Under the pieces are notes generated by a model that saw only the letters and a list, made by a program, of their open reading frames with translations, had not been told where the DNA came from and made no database searches. From contig NZ_JACHOP010000002.1 in assembly GCF_014199935.1 (NCBI RefSeq), forward strand, positions 248,001 to 312,000: a stretch of 64,000 nucleotides of DNA, in the 5' to 3' direction. Positions 8,550 to 16,942 of the stretch are shown here, piece after piece. The stretch comes from Methylorubrum rhodinum (GTDB lineage Bacteria; Pseudomonadota; Alphaproteobacteria; Rhizobiales; Beijerinckiaceae). The first letter of the stretch is position 1, and every line of letters starts with the position of its first letter. The position numbers were made by a program, and so were the translations under genes.

Positions 8550-8974
8550 GCGCCGCCCTGAGCCCATTGCTGGCCCTGCGCGCCGGCATCCTCGCGCGCT
8601 TGGGCGGCGACGCCGCGCTGGCCGCGCTGATGGGCGGCGTGGTGCGGCTCTACGACGAGCCGCCGCGCGGCGCGGCGCCGGTCTACGCCCTGTTCGGCGA
8701 CGGCGAAGTCCGCGACGATTCCGTTCAAGGCGCGCGGCGCTACCGCCACGCTCTGGCGCTCCACGTGATCGCCAAGCCCGGCTCGACCCGCACCGCGCTG
8801 GACGCCGCCGAGCGCATCGCCGCCCTCCTCGACGACGCGGCGCTGAGCCTGACCGGCCACGCCCTCGTCCTCCTGCGCCTCGGCACGCTCACTGCGGCCC
8901 GCGACGAGCGCACCGGCGAGGCCCGCGCCACGCTCCGCTTCGAGGCCGTGACCGAAGTGATGGCCGCGGCCTGA
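8546..8974 (+). CDS. DUF3168 tail terminator (RcGTA g8-like)
   Basis: A 142-residue protein of the DUF3168 family, the tail-completion/terminator ring that ends tail-tube polymerisation. It starts with a helix (SPLLALRAGILARLGGDAAL), then VRLYDEPPRGAAPVYALFG, which is typical of the family, and ends in the beta strand ATLRFEAVTEV. The ATG overlaps the previous stop (ATGA). Confidence 0.85.
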   Translation: MSAALSPLLALRAGILARLGGDAALAALMGGVVRLYDEPPRGAAPVYALFGDGEVRDDSVQGARRYRHALALHVIAKPGSTRTALDAAERIAALLDDAALSLTGHALVLLRLGTLTAARDERTGEARATLRFEAVTEVMAAA

Positions 8975-9008
8975 CCCCGAAACAACCCAGACCGAACCGG
9001 AGCCGACC

Positions 9009-9419
9009 ATGAGCGCACAGAAGGGCAAGGATTTGCTGATCCGGGTCAGCGACGGGCAGAACGGCTTCATCGCCGTCGCCGGCCTGCGCGCCCGCCAGAT
9101 CGCCTTCAACGCCGAGGCCGTGGACGTCACCAACGCCGATTCCGCCGGGCGCTGGCGCGAGCTGCTGGACGGGGCGGGCGTGCGCCGCGCCGCGATCAGT
9201 GGGGCCGGCGTGTTCCGCGACGAGGCCTCCGACGCGCGGCTGCGGCAGATGTTCTTCGACGGCACGATCGGGCGCTTCCAGATCGTGGTGCCGGCCTTCG
9301 GCACCATCGAGGGCCTGTTTCAGATCTCCAGCCTCGAATACCGCGGCGACCATGCGGGCGAGGTGACCTACGACATGGCCCTCGATTCCGCCGGGGCCCT
9401 CGGCTTCACGGCGGGCTGA
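9009..9419 (+). CDS. Major tail protein, TP901-1 family (RcGTA g9-like)
   Basis: A 136-residue tail-tube protein. It opens MSAQKGKDLLIRVSDG and has the family signature FNAEAVDVTNADSAGRWREL, followed by a GAGVFRDEASDARLR segment. Hexamer rings of this protein stack into the tail tube. GGAG at 8999-9002 gives a good ribosome site. It is followed four bases later by the g10-like chaperone gene, in canonical order. Confidence 0.9.
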   Translation: MSAQKGKDLLIRVSDGQNGFIAVAGLRARQIAFNAEAVDVTNADSAGRWRELLDGAGVRRAAISGAGVFRDEASDARLRQMFFDGTIGRFQIVVPAFGTIEGLFQISSLEYRGDHAGEVTYDMALDSAGALGFTAG

Positions 9420-9423
9420 GACG

Positions 9424-9750
9424 ATGGCGAATCGCAGACGCGGCGAGGTGCCGCTGATCCTGGGCGCCGAGCGCTACACCCTTTGCCTGACCCTCGGTGC
9501 GCTGGCCGAACTGGAGGACGCCTTCGCGGCCGGCGACCTCGCCGGGCTCGCCGAGCGGTTCGAGGGAGGGCGCCTGAGCGCCCGCGACCTCATCGTGCTG
9601 CTCGGCGCGGCTCTGCGCGGCGGCGGCCACGCCTTCGACGATGCGGCGGTGGCGGCCCTGCCGTTGGCGGGCGGCTTGCCCGCCGTGACCGCGGCGCTCG
9701 GCGAGGCGCTCGCCGCCGCCTTCGGCGAGGTCACGTCAGCAAACCCTTGA
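9424..9750 (+). CDS. GTA g10-family tail assembly chaperone
   Basis: A 108-residue protein of the GTA-gp10 family, found beside the major tail gene. It opens MANRRRGEVPLILGAERY, then TLGALAELEDAFAAGDL, a region conserved in the family, and the rest is helical. In tailed phages the two genes in this slot make tail assembly chaperones, often joined by a -1 frameshift. The 3' end here carries such a candidate heptamer (9741-9747), and the stop TGA overlaps the TTG of the next frame. Confidence 0.85.
   Translation: MANRRRGEVPLILGAERYTLCLTLGALAELEDAFAAGDLAGLAERFEGGRLSARDLIVLLGAALRGGGHAFDDAAVAALPLAGGLPAVTAALGEALAAAFGEVTSANP
9741..9747 (+). promoter_or_regulatory. Candidate -1 ribosomal frameshift heptamer (A AAC CCT)
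   Basis: The heptamer AAACCCT has the XXXYYYZ form and sits exactly in phase with g10 (read A|AAC|CCT) just before its TGA stop. A one-base backward slip gives AAA CCC TTG, which continues directly into the g10.1 frame to 9983, making a joined protein of about 187 residues. The next gene's only start here is TTG, without a ribosome site at normal distance. Lambda-type tail chaperones use this G/G-T mechanism. Heptamers with C at the Y positions are less usual, so this is a prediction. Confidence 0.5.
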
Positions 9751-9983
9751 GCCCCACGGGCGGGACGGCGCCGGAGGCGCAGGCCTCCGCCTTCCCGTGG
9801 GACGCCGCGATGGCGCTCGGCCTGTCCGTACTGCGCTGGTGCCCGCGCGACTTCTGGGCCGCCACGCCCCGCGAGATCGCCGCCGCGGCGGGGCTCGGGT
9901 CCCGGCACTCCGGCGACGCCCTCGGCCGGGCCGACTTCGAGCGCCTCGTCGCCGCCCACCCCGATCCGGAGACCGCCCGATGA
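9747..9983 (+). CDS. Phage tail assembly chaperone (RcGTA g10.1-like)
   Basis: About 78 residues. The core FPWDAAMALGLSVLRWCPRD with FWAATPREIAAAAG is the signature of the small GTA/phage tail-assembly protein that follows g10. The only reasonable start in frame is the TTG at 9747, overlapping the g10 stop (TTGA). The nearest SD-like GAGG ends 16 bases upstream, too far for efficient initiation. The protein may therefore be made by coupling or as the -1 frameshift extension of g10. Its stop overlaps the tape-measure ATG (ATGA). Confidence 0.78.
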   Translation: MSPTGGTAPEAQASAFPWDAAMALGLSVLRWCPRDFWAATPREIAAAAGLGSRHSGDALGRADFERLVAAHPDPETAR

Positions 9984-10573
9984 GCGAGACCGACCGCAGC
10001 ACCGCCGAGCGCGCCAGGCAGCTCGAAACCCTCGACCGGCTCGCCCAGAAGTTCGGGCAGAGCCTGTCGGCGGCGTTCAATCAGAACCTCAATGCCGGGC
10101 GCCAGCTCGACGGCCTGCTCGGCACGCTGGCGACCAAGCTCGCGGGCGTGGCGGCGAAAGCCGCGCTCGATCCGCTGAAGGCCGGCGTGAAGGGGCTGGT
10201 CGAGACGCTGCTGAGTTCGACCGCCGGCTCGTCGAGCGGCCCCACGGCCTTCGCACGCGGCGGCGTGCTCGACGGGCTTGGACCGGGCGGTCCCCGTGTG
10301 CGGCCGTTCGCGGGCGGAGGGATCGTCGCCGCCCCGACCTATTTCCCGATGGGCGGCGATCTCGGCCTGATGGGCGAGGCCGGGCCGGAGGCGATCCTGC
10401 CGCTGAGGCGCGGCAGCGACGGGCGGCTGGGCGTCGCCGCGGGCGGGCCTGAGCGCCCGGTCGCCGTCACCGTCAACATCGCCACCCCCGACATCGAGGG
10501 TTTTCGCCGCTCCGAGGCCCAGGTCGCCGCCCGCCTCGCCCGCGCGGTCGCCCGCGGCCGCCGCGCACTTTGA
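9980..10573 (+). CDS. Short tail tape measure protein (RcGTA g11-like)
   Basis: A 197-residue protein, about the size of the RcGTA tape measure and far shorter than in siphophages, which fits a short tail. It has an N-terminal polar helix (STAERARQLETLDRLAQKFG), a middle with LATKLAGVAAKAALDPLK, and a Gly-rich C-terminal half. The segment GGGIVAAPTYFPMGGDLGLM, followed by GEAGPEAILPLRRG, is the common C-terminal motif of GTA and lambda-like tape measures. It is coupled to g10.1 by ATGA. Confidence 0.87.
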   Translation: MSETDRSTAERARQLETLDRLAQKFGQSLSAAFNQNLNAGRQLDGLLGTLATKLAGVAAKAALDPLKAGVKGLVETLLSSTAGSSSGPTAFARGGVLDGLGPGGPRVRPFAGGGIVAAPTYFPMGGDLGLMGEAGPEAILPLRRGSDGRLGVAAGGPERPVAVTVNIATPDIEGFRRSEAQVAARLARAVARGRRAL

Positions 10574-10611
10574 TCCTGATGCGGTCCGCCCAAGCGGAGG
10601 TCGGCCGCACC

Positions 10612-10651
10612 GCGCCCGGCGGACGACCGCCGCCCTGCCGTCGCAGGGGCC
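10612..10651. repeat. 40-base intergenic repeat (copy 1)
   Basis: A 40-base stretch in the 131-base gap between the g11-like and g12-like genes. It matches 36374-36413 at 37 of 40 positions, with an identical first 23 bases that include GGCGGACGACCGCC, itself a short hairpin. It is the only sizeable break inside the tail operon apart from 12708-13008. Confidence 0.75.
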
Positions 10652-10704
10652 ACCTCGCGGGGGTCGCGAGGCTGGTCCGATCCGCCGTGAGAGGGATTGT
10701 CCGC

Positions 10705-11340
10705 ATGCCGTCCGACTTCCACGAGGTGCGCTTCCCCCTCGACGTGGCCCTGCGCGGCAGCGGCGGGCCGGTGCGGCGCACCGAGATCGTCACGCTGGCC
10801 TCCGGCCGCGAGCACCGCAACAGCCGCTGGGCGGATTCGCGCCGCCGCTACGATGCGGGCCTCGGCATCCGCACCCTCGACGCGCTGCATGCCGTGCTGG
10901 CCTTCTTCGAGGAACGGCGCGGGCGCCTCTACGGCTTCCGCTACCGCGACCGGGTCGATCACCGCTCCGGTCCGCCCTCAACGGCGATCACCCCGACCGA
11001 CCAGCGCATCGGCATCGGCGACGGCACCACCCGGGTCTTCGCGCTCGCCAAGACCTACGGCGACGGCCCGGCGCCCTACCGCCGCATCATCGCCAAGCCG
11101 GTGGCCGGCTCGGTGCGGATCGCGCTCGGCGGCGTCGAGGTGGCGGCAGCGCAGGCTGCCTGTGATGCCGCGACCGGCCTCGTCACCTTCGCCGCGCCGC
11201 CGCCGGTCGGCGCGTCCGTCACCGCCGGCTTCGAGTTCGACGTGCCGGTCCGCTTCGACACCGACGAGCTGTCCATCGATCTGGCCGCCTTCACCGCGGG
11301 CGAGGTGCCGCGGGTGCCGCTGGTCGAGATCGTACCGTGA
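10705..11340 (+). CDS. DUF2460 distal tail protein (RcGTA g12-like)
   Basis: A 211-residue protein of the DUF2460 family, the distal tail/baseplate ring protein of GTAs. Landmarks are FHEVRFPLDVALRGSGGP, then REHRNSRWADSRRRYDAG, a signature of this family, and FFEERRGRLYGFRYRD. The C-terminus ends in IDLAAFTAGEVPRVPLVEI. The start at 10705 has GAGAGGG nine bases upstream; ATG or TTG codons further up in frame have no such site. Followed after 10 bases by the hub gene. Confidence 0.92.
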   Translation: MPSDFHEVRFPLDVALRGSGGPVRRTEIVTLASGREHRNSRWADSRRRYDAGLGIRTLDALHAVLAFFEERRGRLYGFRYRDRVDHRSGPPSTAITPTDQRIGIGDGTTRVFALAKTYGDGPAPYRRIIAKPVAGSVRIALGGVEVAAAQAACDAATGLVTFAAPPPVGASVTAGFEFDVPVRFDTDELSIDLAAFTAGEVPRVPLVEIVP

Positions 11341-11350
11341 GGCCACACTG

Positions 11351-12244
11351 ATGCGCACCATCCCCGCCGCCCTCGCCGCCCGGCTCGAAGGCGGTGCCAC
11401 CACCCTGTGCCGCTGCTGGGCGCTGCACCGCCGCGACGGCGTCAGCTTCGGCTTCACCGACCACGACCGCGATCTCACCTTCGGCGGCCTCACCTACGAG
11501 GCCCGCACCGGGCTGGAGGCGGCCGAGGCCTCCGCCGAACTCGGCTTCGCCGTCGGCGGCGGCGAAGTGGCCGGCGCGCTGACCTCGACCGGCCTCACCG
11601 AGGTCGACGTGGCCGCCGGCCTCTACGACGGGGCCGGCATCGAGACCTGGCTGGTCGATTGGACGTTGCCCGACGCCCGCCTGCTCCTCGACGTCGCGAG
11701 CCTCGGCGAGCTGCGCCGGGCCGGCGGGGCGTTCGTCGCGGAGTTGCGCGGGCTGATGCACCGCCTCGACGTGCCGACCGGCCGCACCTTCCGGGCGACC
11801 TGCGACGCCGATCTCGGTGACGCGCGCTGCGGAATCGACCTGACCGATCCGCGCTACCGCACCACCGGCACGGTGCTCGCCGTGCCGGAGCCCGGCCGCA
11901 TCGCCGTCACGCTCGCGGGCAGCTTCGCCCCCGGCTGGTTCGGGGGCGGACGCCTCGCCTGGACGAGCGGCGCCAACACGGGAGGCACCGCCGATCTTCG
12001 CGGCGAGAGCCGCGACGGCGCGAGCCTCGTCCTCGACCTGTGGGAGCCGCCGCCCCGGCCGGCGATGCCGGGCGATGGCCTTCGGCTCACGGCGGGCTGC
12101 GACAAGCGGCTGGCCACCTGCCGCGACCGCTTCGCCAACGCCCTCAACTTTCAGGGCTTCCCGCACATGCCGGGCAACGACTTCGTGCTGCGCGGCGTCG
12201 AGGGCGGTGCGGCCCGCCTCGACGGCGCCAGCCTGTTCCGATGA
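11351..12244 (+). CDS. DUF2163 tail hub protein (RcGTA g13-like)
   Basis: A 297-residue protein, the length typical of the GTA hub protein, with the DUF2163 pattern: CRCWALHRRDG near residue 20, FTDHDRDLTFGG, LMHRLDVPTGRTF, and a Cys-rich C-terminal half. Conserved-looking cysteines occur in RATCDADLGDARCGIDL and in GCDKRLATCRDRF. The RcGTA hub is reported to hold an iron-sulfur cluster, and these four or five cysteines would fit that. It joins the tail tube to the megatron-like protein at 13009. Confidence 0.9.
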   Translation: MRTIPAALAARLEGGATTLCRCWALHRRDGVSFGFTDHDRDLTFGGLTYEARTGLEAAEASAELGFAVGGGEVAGALTSTGLTEVDVAAGLYDGAGIETWLVDWTLPDARLLLDVASLGELRRAGGAFVAELRGLMHRLDVPTGRTFRATCDADLGDARCGIDLTDPRYRTTGTVLAVPEPGRIAVTLAGSFAPGWFGGGRLAWTSGANTGGTADLRGESRDGASLVLDLWEPPPRPAMPGDGLRLTAGCDKRLATCRDRFANALNFQGFPHMPGNDFVLRGVEGGAARLDGASLFR

Positions 12245-12254
12245 GGAGGCGGCG

Positions 12255-12707
12255 ATGGAACCCCCGTTGGCGGACAGGATCGTGGCGGAGGCCCGCAGCT
12301 GGGCCGGCACACCCTACCGGCATCAGGCCTCGCTGAAGGGCGTGGGCTGCGACTGCCTCGGGCTGCTGCGCGGCGTGTGGCGCGGCGTGCTCGGGCCCGA
12401 GCCGGAGGAGGCGCCGCCCTATGCCGCCTCCTGGGCCGAATCCGCCGCGGGCGACGACCCCCTGGCGGAGGCGGCCCGCCGCCATCTCGTGCCGGTGCCG
12501 ACACCGCTGCCGGCCTACGTCCCGCAGGCCGGCGACGTGCTGCTCTTCGCTTTCCGCGCCCATTTGCCGGCAAAGCACTGCGCCATCGCCACCGGTCCGG
12601 CGGCGATGATCCACGCCCATGACGGCGCGGCGGTGACCGAAGTCGCTGTCACGCCGTGGTGGCGCCGCCACCTCGTCTACGCCTTCCGCTTTCCAGACGC
12701 CGATTGA
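12255..12707 (+). CDS. NlpC/P60 family tail peptidase (RcGTA g14-like)
   Basis: A 150-residue NlpC/P60 cysteine peptidase carried on the tail tip, expected to open peptidoglycan during DNA delivery. The catalytic Cys is in GVGCDCLGLLRG (residue 34), the His in AKHCAIAT, and a final polar residue is likely in the IHAHDGAAV region. The N-terminal ARSWAGTPYRHQ is typical. GAGGAGG gives a strong ribosome site 6-10 bases from 12255. It is followed by a 301-base non-coding repeat region before the g15-like gene. Confidence 0.92.
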   Translation: MEPPLADRIVAEARSWAGTPYRHQASLKGVGCDCLGLLRGVWRGVLGPEPEEAPPYAASWAESAAGDDPLAEAARRHLVPVPTPLPAYVPQAGDVLLFAFRAHLPAKHCAIATGPAAMIHAHDGAAVTEVAVTPWWRRHLVYAFRFPDAD

Positions 12708-12755
12708 TCCGACGCAAACCGCTTCCGGTTGATTGCTTCGGTGCCCGACGCATTC

Positions 12756-12957
12756 CCTCGCCCCGCCGTGCGGGGAGAGGGCTTCGGCGACCCTGTCGTC
12801 GCCGAAGCGAGGCGGCAGCCGAAGGTGAGGGGGCGGTTCAGGACGAGTCTCTTCCGGAATCGCCCCCTCACCGCCGCTCCGGCTTCGCCTCCGCTACCCG
12901 CAGGCACGACAGGGTGCCCGCGGGCCTCTCCCCGCGTGCGGGGAGAGGGGGACCCGG
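12756..12957. repeat. Composite GC-rich inverted-repeat element between g14 and g15
   Basis: The 301-base gap 12708-13008 holds no gene. It contains nested inverted repeats: TGAGGGGGCGGTTC at 12826-12839 against GAATCGCCCCCTCA at 12857-12870 (one G-T wobble), with short CCCCGC/GCGGGG hairpins at both outer edges, near 12760-12780 and 12932-12956. Further arms (CTTCGGCGA, CAGGGT) are also mirrored. It resembles the family of GC-rich palindromic elements seen inside genes at 28684, 34795 and 38950. Confidence 0.7.
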
Positions 12958-13008
12958 CGGCGCCTGGAAATACCGAAAAATGCTTACACGCCGCACGGAG
13001 GACCCGCC

Positions 13009-16000
13009 ATGACGACGATCGTCCTTCAGACGGCCGGCGAGGCGGTCGGCAGCGCGCTCGGCGGGCCCATCGGCGGGATGATCGGCCGCGTCGTCGGCGC
13101 GGCGGGCGGCGCCGCGCTCGACAATGCCCTGTTCGGCGGGGCCAGCGGCGCCCGCCTCATCGAGGGGCCGCGCCTCACCGATGTCGCCGGGCTCACCTCG
13201 ACCGAAGGCGCGCCGGTGCCGCGGGTCTACGGCCGGGTGCGCATCGGCGGCACGCTGATCTGGGCGACGCGCCCGCTCGAGGTCGCCAACACCACGGTGG
13301 AACGCTCGCGCTCCGGCGCCAAGGGCGGCGGGGGCGGGAGCAAGACCGTGCGCACCGCCTACAGCTACTTCGCCGACCTCGCAGTCGGCCTCTGCGCGGG
13401 CGAGATCGCTCTCGTGCGCCGCATCTGGGCCGATGGAACCGAGCTCGACCTGACGACGCTGAACTATCGCATCCACACCGGCAGCGCGTCGCAGGCCCCT
13501 GACCCGCTCATCGTCGCCAAGGAGGGGCCTGAGAACGCGCCGGCCTATCGCGGCCTCGCCTACGTGGTGTTGGAGGGCCTGCCGCTCGCCGCGTTCGGCA
13601 ACCGCATCCCGCAATTCGCCTTCGAGGTGATCCGCCCGGTCGAGGGGCTGGCGCAGCAGGTCCGCGCCGTCTGCCTGATCCCCGGCTCGACCGAGTTCGG
13701 GCTCGATCCGCTGCCCGTCAGCGAGGATGCGGGCTTCGGCGCGACGAAGCCCGCCAACCGCTTCCAGTTCCAGGGCGCGAGCGACGTGCTCGCCTCCCTC
13801 GACGCGCTGCAGGCGCTCTGCCCGAACCTCGTGCGGGTCTCGGTGGTGGCGAGCTGGTTCGGCGACGACCTGCGCGTCGGTCACTGCACCGTGACGCCGC
13901 GGGTCGATTCCGCCGCCAAGGCGACCAAGGGCGCGGACTGGGCGGTCGCCGGCCGCACGCGGGCCAGCGCCACCGCCGTCTCGCGCTCCGGCGACGTGGC
14001 GGCCTATGGCGGCACGCCCGCCGACGCCGGCCTGACCCGCCTCGTGGCCGAACTGACCCGCCGTGGGCTGGCCACCGTGCTCTACCCGTTCGTGATGATG
14101 GACGTGGCGGCGGGCAACACCCTGCCGGACCCGCGCAATCCGTCCGGCACGCAGCCGCCTTACCCCTGGCGCGGGCGCATCACCTGCGATCCCGCCCCCG
14201 GCCTGCCCGGCAGCCCCGACGGGACGCAAGGCGCGGCCGATCAGGTCGCCGCCTTCTTCGACGGGCCACAGGGCTACCGGGCGATGATCCTGCACTATGC
14301 GGGCCTCGCCGCCGGCTGGGCCGCGGCGGGCACGCCGCTCGCCGGCTTCATCCTCGGCAGCGAGTTCGCGAGCCTCACCCGCGTGCGCGGGGCGAACGGC
14401 CTGTATCCGGCGGTCGAACGGTTCCGCACGCTCGCGGGCGAGGTCCGCGCGCTTCTCGGCCCAAGCGCCGCCCTCGTCTACGCCGCCGACTGGACCGAGT
14501 ACGGCGCCCATGTCCGCGAGGGCGGCGCCTCCGTGCGCTTCCCCCTCGATCCGCTCTTCGCCGATCCGGCGATCAGCGCGGTCGGCATCGACTACTACCC
14601 GCCGATCTCCGACTGGCGCGACGGCACCGGCCACCGGGACGCCGCGGAGGCCGGAAGCGTCTACGACCGCGCCTATCTCAAGAACCGCCTCGGCGCGGGC
14701 GAAGCGTTCGACTGGTTCTATGCCAGCCCTGAGGATCGCTCCGCGCAGGTGCGCACGTCGATCACCGACGGCGCCTATGGCAAGCCGTGGATCTACCGGG
14801 CCAAGGATCTGGTCGCGTGGTGGTCGAACCCGCATGTCGAGCGGGCGAACGGCGTCGAGACCGGCCCGACCGCCTGGGTGCCGAAATCGAAGCCGATCTG
14901 GCTCACCGAGATCGGGGTTCCGGCGGTCGATCGCGGCACCAACGGCCCGAACGTCTTCCCCGACCCGAAATCCTCGGAGAACGCCGCGCCGCCCTTCTCC
15001 CGCGGCCTCCGCGACGACCTGATCCAGACCCGCGGCCTGGAAGCGATTCTTTCGCGGTTCGACCCAACTGCACCGAACTTCGAGCCGGCTCACAATCCGG
15101 TCTCACCGCTCTATGGCGGCCGGATGATCGCGCCCGAGGACGTGTTCGTCTGGGCCTGGGACGCGCGGCCGTTTCCCGCCTTCCCGGATTTCCGCAGCGT
15201 TTGGTCGGACGCCGAGAACTGGGCGCTCGGTCACTGGATCACGGGACGCATCGAGGGGCTCGACCTCGAGCGACTGGTCGCCGCGATCCTGGCCGATCTC
15301 GGCATCGACGCGCCGGCCGCGATCGAGGCCGCCGGCTTCCTCGACGGCTACGTCCTCGACCGGCCGCTCTCGGCCCGCGAGGCTTTGGAGCCCCTCGCCC
15401 GGCTCTACGGCCTCGACGTCTCGGTCTCCGCCGGCACCCTGCGGATCGGCGGGCCCGAAGGCCGGCCGCCCGTGACCATCGCGGCGGACGACCTCGTCCT
15501 GGCCGAGCGCGACGACGCCCCGCTTCGGCTCGTGCGGGCCGAGGAGAGCGCGCTGCCCCGCGCCGTCGAGATCGGCTTCTCCGACGGCGAGAGCGCGGAA
15601 TACCGCCGCGCGTCCGCTGCCGCCCAGCGCCCCGGCGTCGCCCGGCGTCGGGAGGTCCGCGTCGAGGCGGCGGTCGTGACGCGGCGCGACGCGGCCCAGG
15701 ATCTCGCCGAGGCGCTGCTCGACGCGAGCCTCGCCGGGCGCGAGACCGCGGCCTTGGCCCTGAGCCCGCGCCGGCTCGACCTGGAGCCCGGCGACCGCCT
15801 GCGCCTGCCCGGCGGCGCCCTGCACCGGATCGCCCGCATCGACGATTCGCCGGAAGGCCGCCGGTTCGAGACGCAAGGCGTGCCGGCCGCGGGCCGCGAT
15901 GCCCGCCCCGCCCGCACGGCCGCCCCGCCTGCGCGGACGCCGCCTTCCCTGCCCGGCCCGGTCTTCGCCCGCGCCCTCGACCTGCCGGTGACGCGGGGCG

Positions 16001-16899
16001 AGCCGGCCCCGCTCTCCTACCTCGCGGTCGCCGCCGGGCCCTGGCCCGGCGCGGTCGCGGTCTGGCGCTCGGCCGGGGAGGGGGCGCCGTTCGCGCTCCA
16101 CCGCCTCGTCGATCATCCGGCCTGCCTCGGGCAGACCCTTTCGGTGCTGCCGCCCGGCCCGCTCTGGCGGTTCGACCGCAACACCCGGCTCGACGTGAGA
16201 CTGCGCCACGCGGAAGGCTTCGGTGCGGTCACGGAGCCGGCGGCGTTCTCGGGCGCCAACCTGTTCGCCCTGCTGGGACCGGACGGCATGGCCGAAATCC
16301 TCTCGGCGGCCGGTGCGACGCTGACCGGGCCGGACACGTGGCGGCTGACGACGCTGCTGCGCGGGCTCGCCGGCAGCGAGGCCGCCGCAGACCGTGCGGT
16401 GCCTGCGGGCAGCCTGATCGTGCGGCTCGACGACGGCGCGGTCGTGCCCCTGGTCGAGCGCCTGGACGAGGCCGGACGCCGCTTCCTCTACCGGATCGGG
16501 CCGGCCGACCGCGACCCGGCCGATCCGGCCTTCGTCGGCCTGGAGGCGACAGCGAGCCTCATCGCCTTCGTCCCCTTGAGACCCGTCCACCTGCGGGCGC
16601 GGCGGGAGGCCGGCGGCCTGCGGCTGAGCTGGACCCGCCGGGCCCGGCGCGACGCCGATGCCTGGGAGTCGGCGGACGTGCCGCTCGACGAAGCGTCCGA
16701 GGCTTACGCCGTCGACATTCTCGGACCCGACGGCGCGCTCCGGCGCAGCCTCACCGCCACCGGCCCGAGCCTGCTCTACGCGCAGGAGACGGCCGATTTC
16801 GGCGGCCCCGTCACCGAGATCGACCTCGCGGTGGCGCAGGTCGGCACCGTCGGCGGGCGCGGTCCCGCGTGCCGGGCGCGGGTGAGCGTGCGGACCTGA
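13009..16899 (+). CDS. GTA TIM-barrel baseplate/host-specificity protein (RcGTA g15-like)
   Basis: A 1296-residue protein, close in length to the RcGTA megatron. The N-terminus is Gly/Ala-rich (AVGSALGGPIGGMIGRVVGA), followed by VPRVYGRVRIGGTLIW, the usual tail-tip beta domain. The central part (about residues 430-730) is the GTA TIM-barrel-like domain, with AALVYAADWTEYGAH, IGIDYYPPISDWRDG-like segments and KPIWLTEIGVPAVDRG, resembling glycoside hydrolase barrels. A phage-tail domain follows (residues about 760-960). It likely forms the central spike contacting the host envelope. CGGAGG upstream supports the start. Confidence 0.93.
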   Translation: MTTIVLQTAGEAVGSALGGPIGGMIGRVVGAAGGAALDNALFGGASGARLIEGPRLTDVAGLTSTEGAPVPRVYGRVRIGGTLIWATRPLEVANTTVERSRSGAKGGGGGSKTVRTAYSYFADLAVGLCAGEIALVRRIWADGTELDLTTLNYRIHTGSASQAPDPLIVAKEGPENAPAYRGLAYVVLEGLPLAAFGNRIPQFAFEVIRPVEGLAQQVRAVCLIPGSTEFGLDPLPVSEDAGFGATKPANRFQFQGASDVLASLDALQALCPNLVRVSVVASWFGDDLRVGHCTVTPRVDSAAKATKGADWAVAGRTRASATAVSRSGDVAAYGGTPADAGLTRLVAELTRRGLATVLYPFVMMDVAAGNTLPDPRNPSGTQPPYPWRGRITCDPAPGLPGSPDGTQGAADQVAAFFDGPQGYRAMILHYAGLAAGWAAAGTPLAGFILGSEFASLTRVRGANGLYPAVERFRTLAGEVRALLGPSAALVYAADWTEYGAHVREGGASVRFPLDPLFADPAISAVGIDYYPPISDWRDGTGHRDAAEAGSVYDRAYLKNRLGAGEAFDWFYASPEDRSAQVRTSITDGAYGKPWIYRAKDLVAWWSNPHVERANGVETGPTAWVPKSKPIWLTEIGVPAVDRGTNGPNVFPDPKSSENAAPPFSRGLRDDLIQTRGLEAILSRFDPTAPNFEPAHNPVSPLYGGRMIAPEDVFVWAWDARPFPAFPDFRSVWSDAENWALGHWITGRIEGLDLERLVAAILADLGIDAPAAIEAAGFLDGYVLDRPLSAREALEPLARLYGLDVSVSAGTLRIGGPEGRPPVTIAADDLVLAERDDAPLRLVRAEESALPRAVEIGFSDGESAEYRRASAAAQRPGVARRREVRVEAAVVTRRDAAQDLAEALLDASLAGRETAALALSPRRLDLEPGDRLRLPGGALHRIARIDDSPEGRRFETQGVPAAGRDARPARTAAPPARTPPSLPGPVFARALDLPVTRGEPAPLSYLAVAAGPWPGAVAVWRSAGEGAPFALHRLVDHPACLGQTLSVLPPGPLWRFDRNTRLDVRLRHAEGFGAVTEPAAFSGANLFALLGPDGMAEILSAAGATLTGPDTWRLTTLLRGLAGSEAAADRAVPAGSLIVRLDDGAVVPLVERLDEAGRRFLYRIGPADRDPADPAFVGLEATASLIAFVPLRPVHLRARREAGGLRLSWTRRARRDADAWESADVPLDEASEAYAVDILGPDGALRRSLTATGPSLLYAQETADFGGPVTEIDLAVAQVGTVGGRGPACRARVSVRT

Positions 16900-16942
16900 T
16901 CCCTCGCCTGATCCCTGGCCTGATCCTTCACGGAGCCGACCC

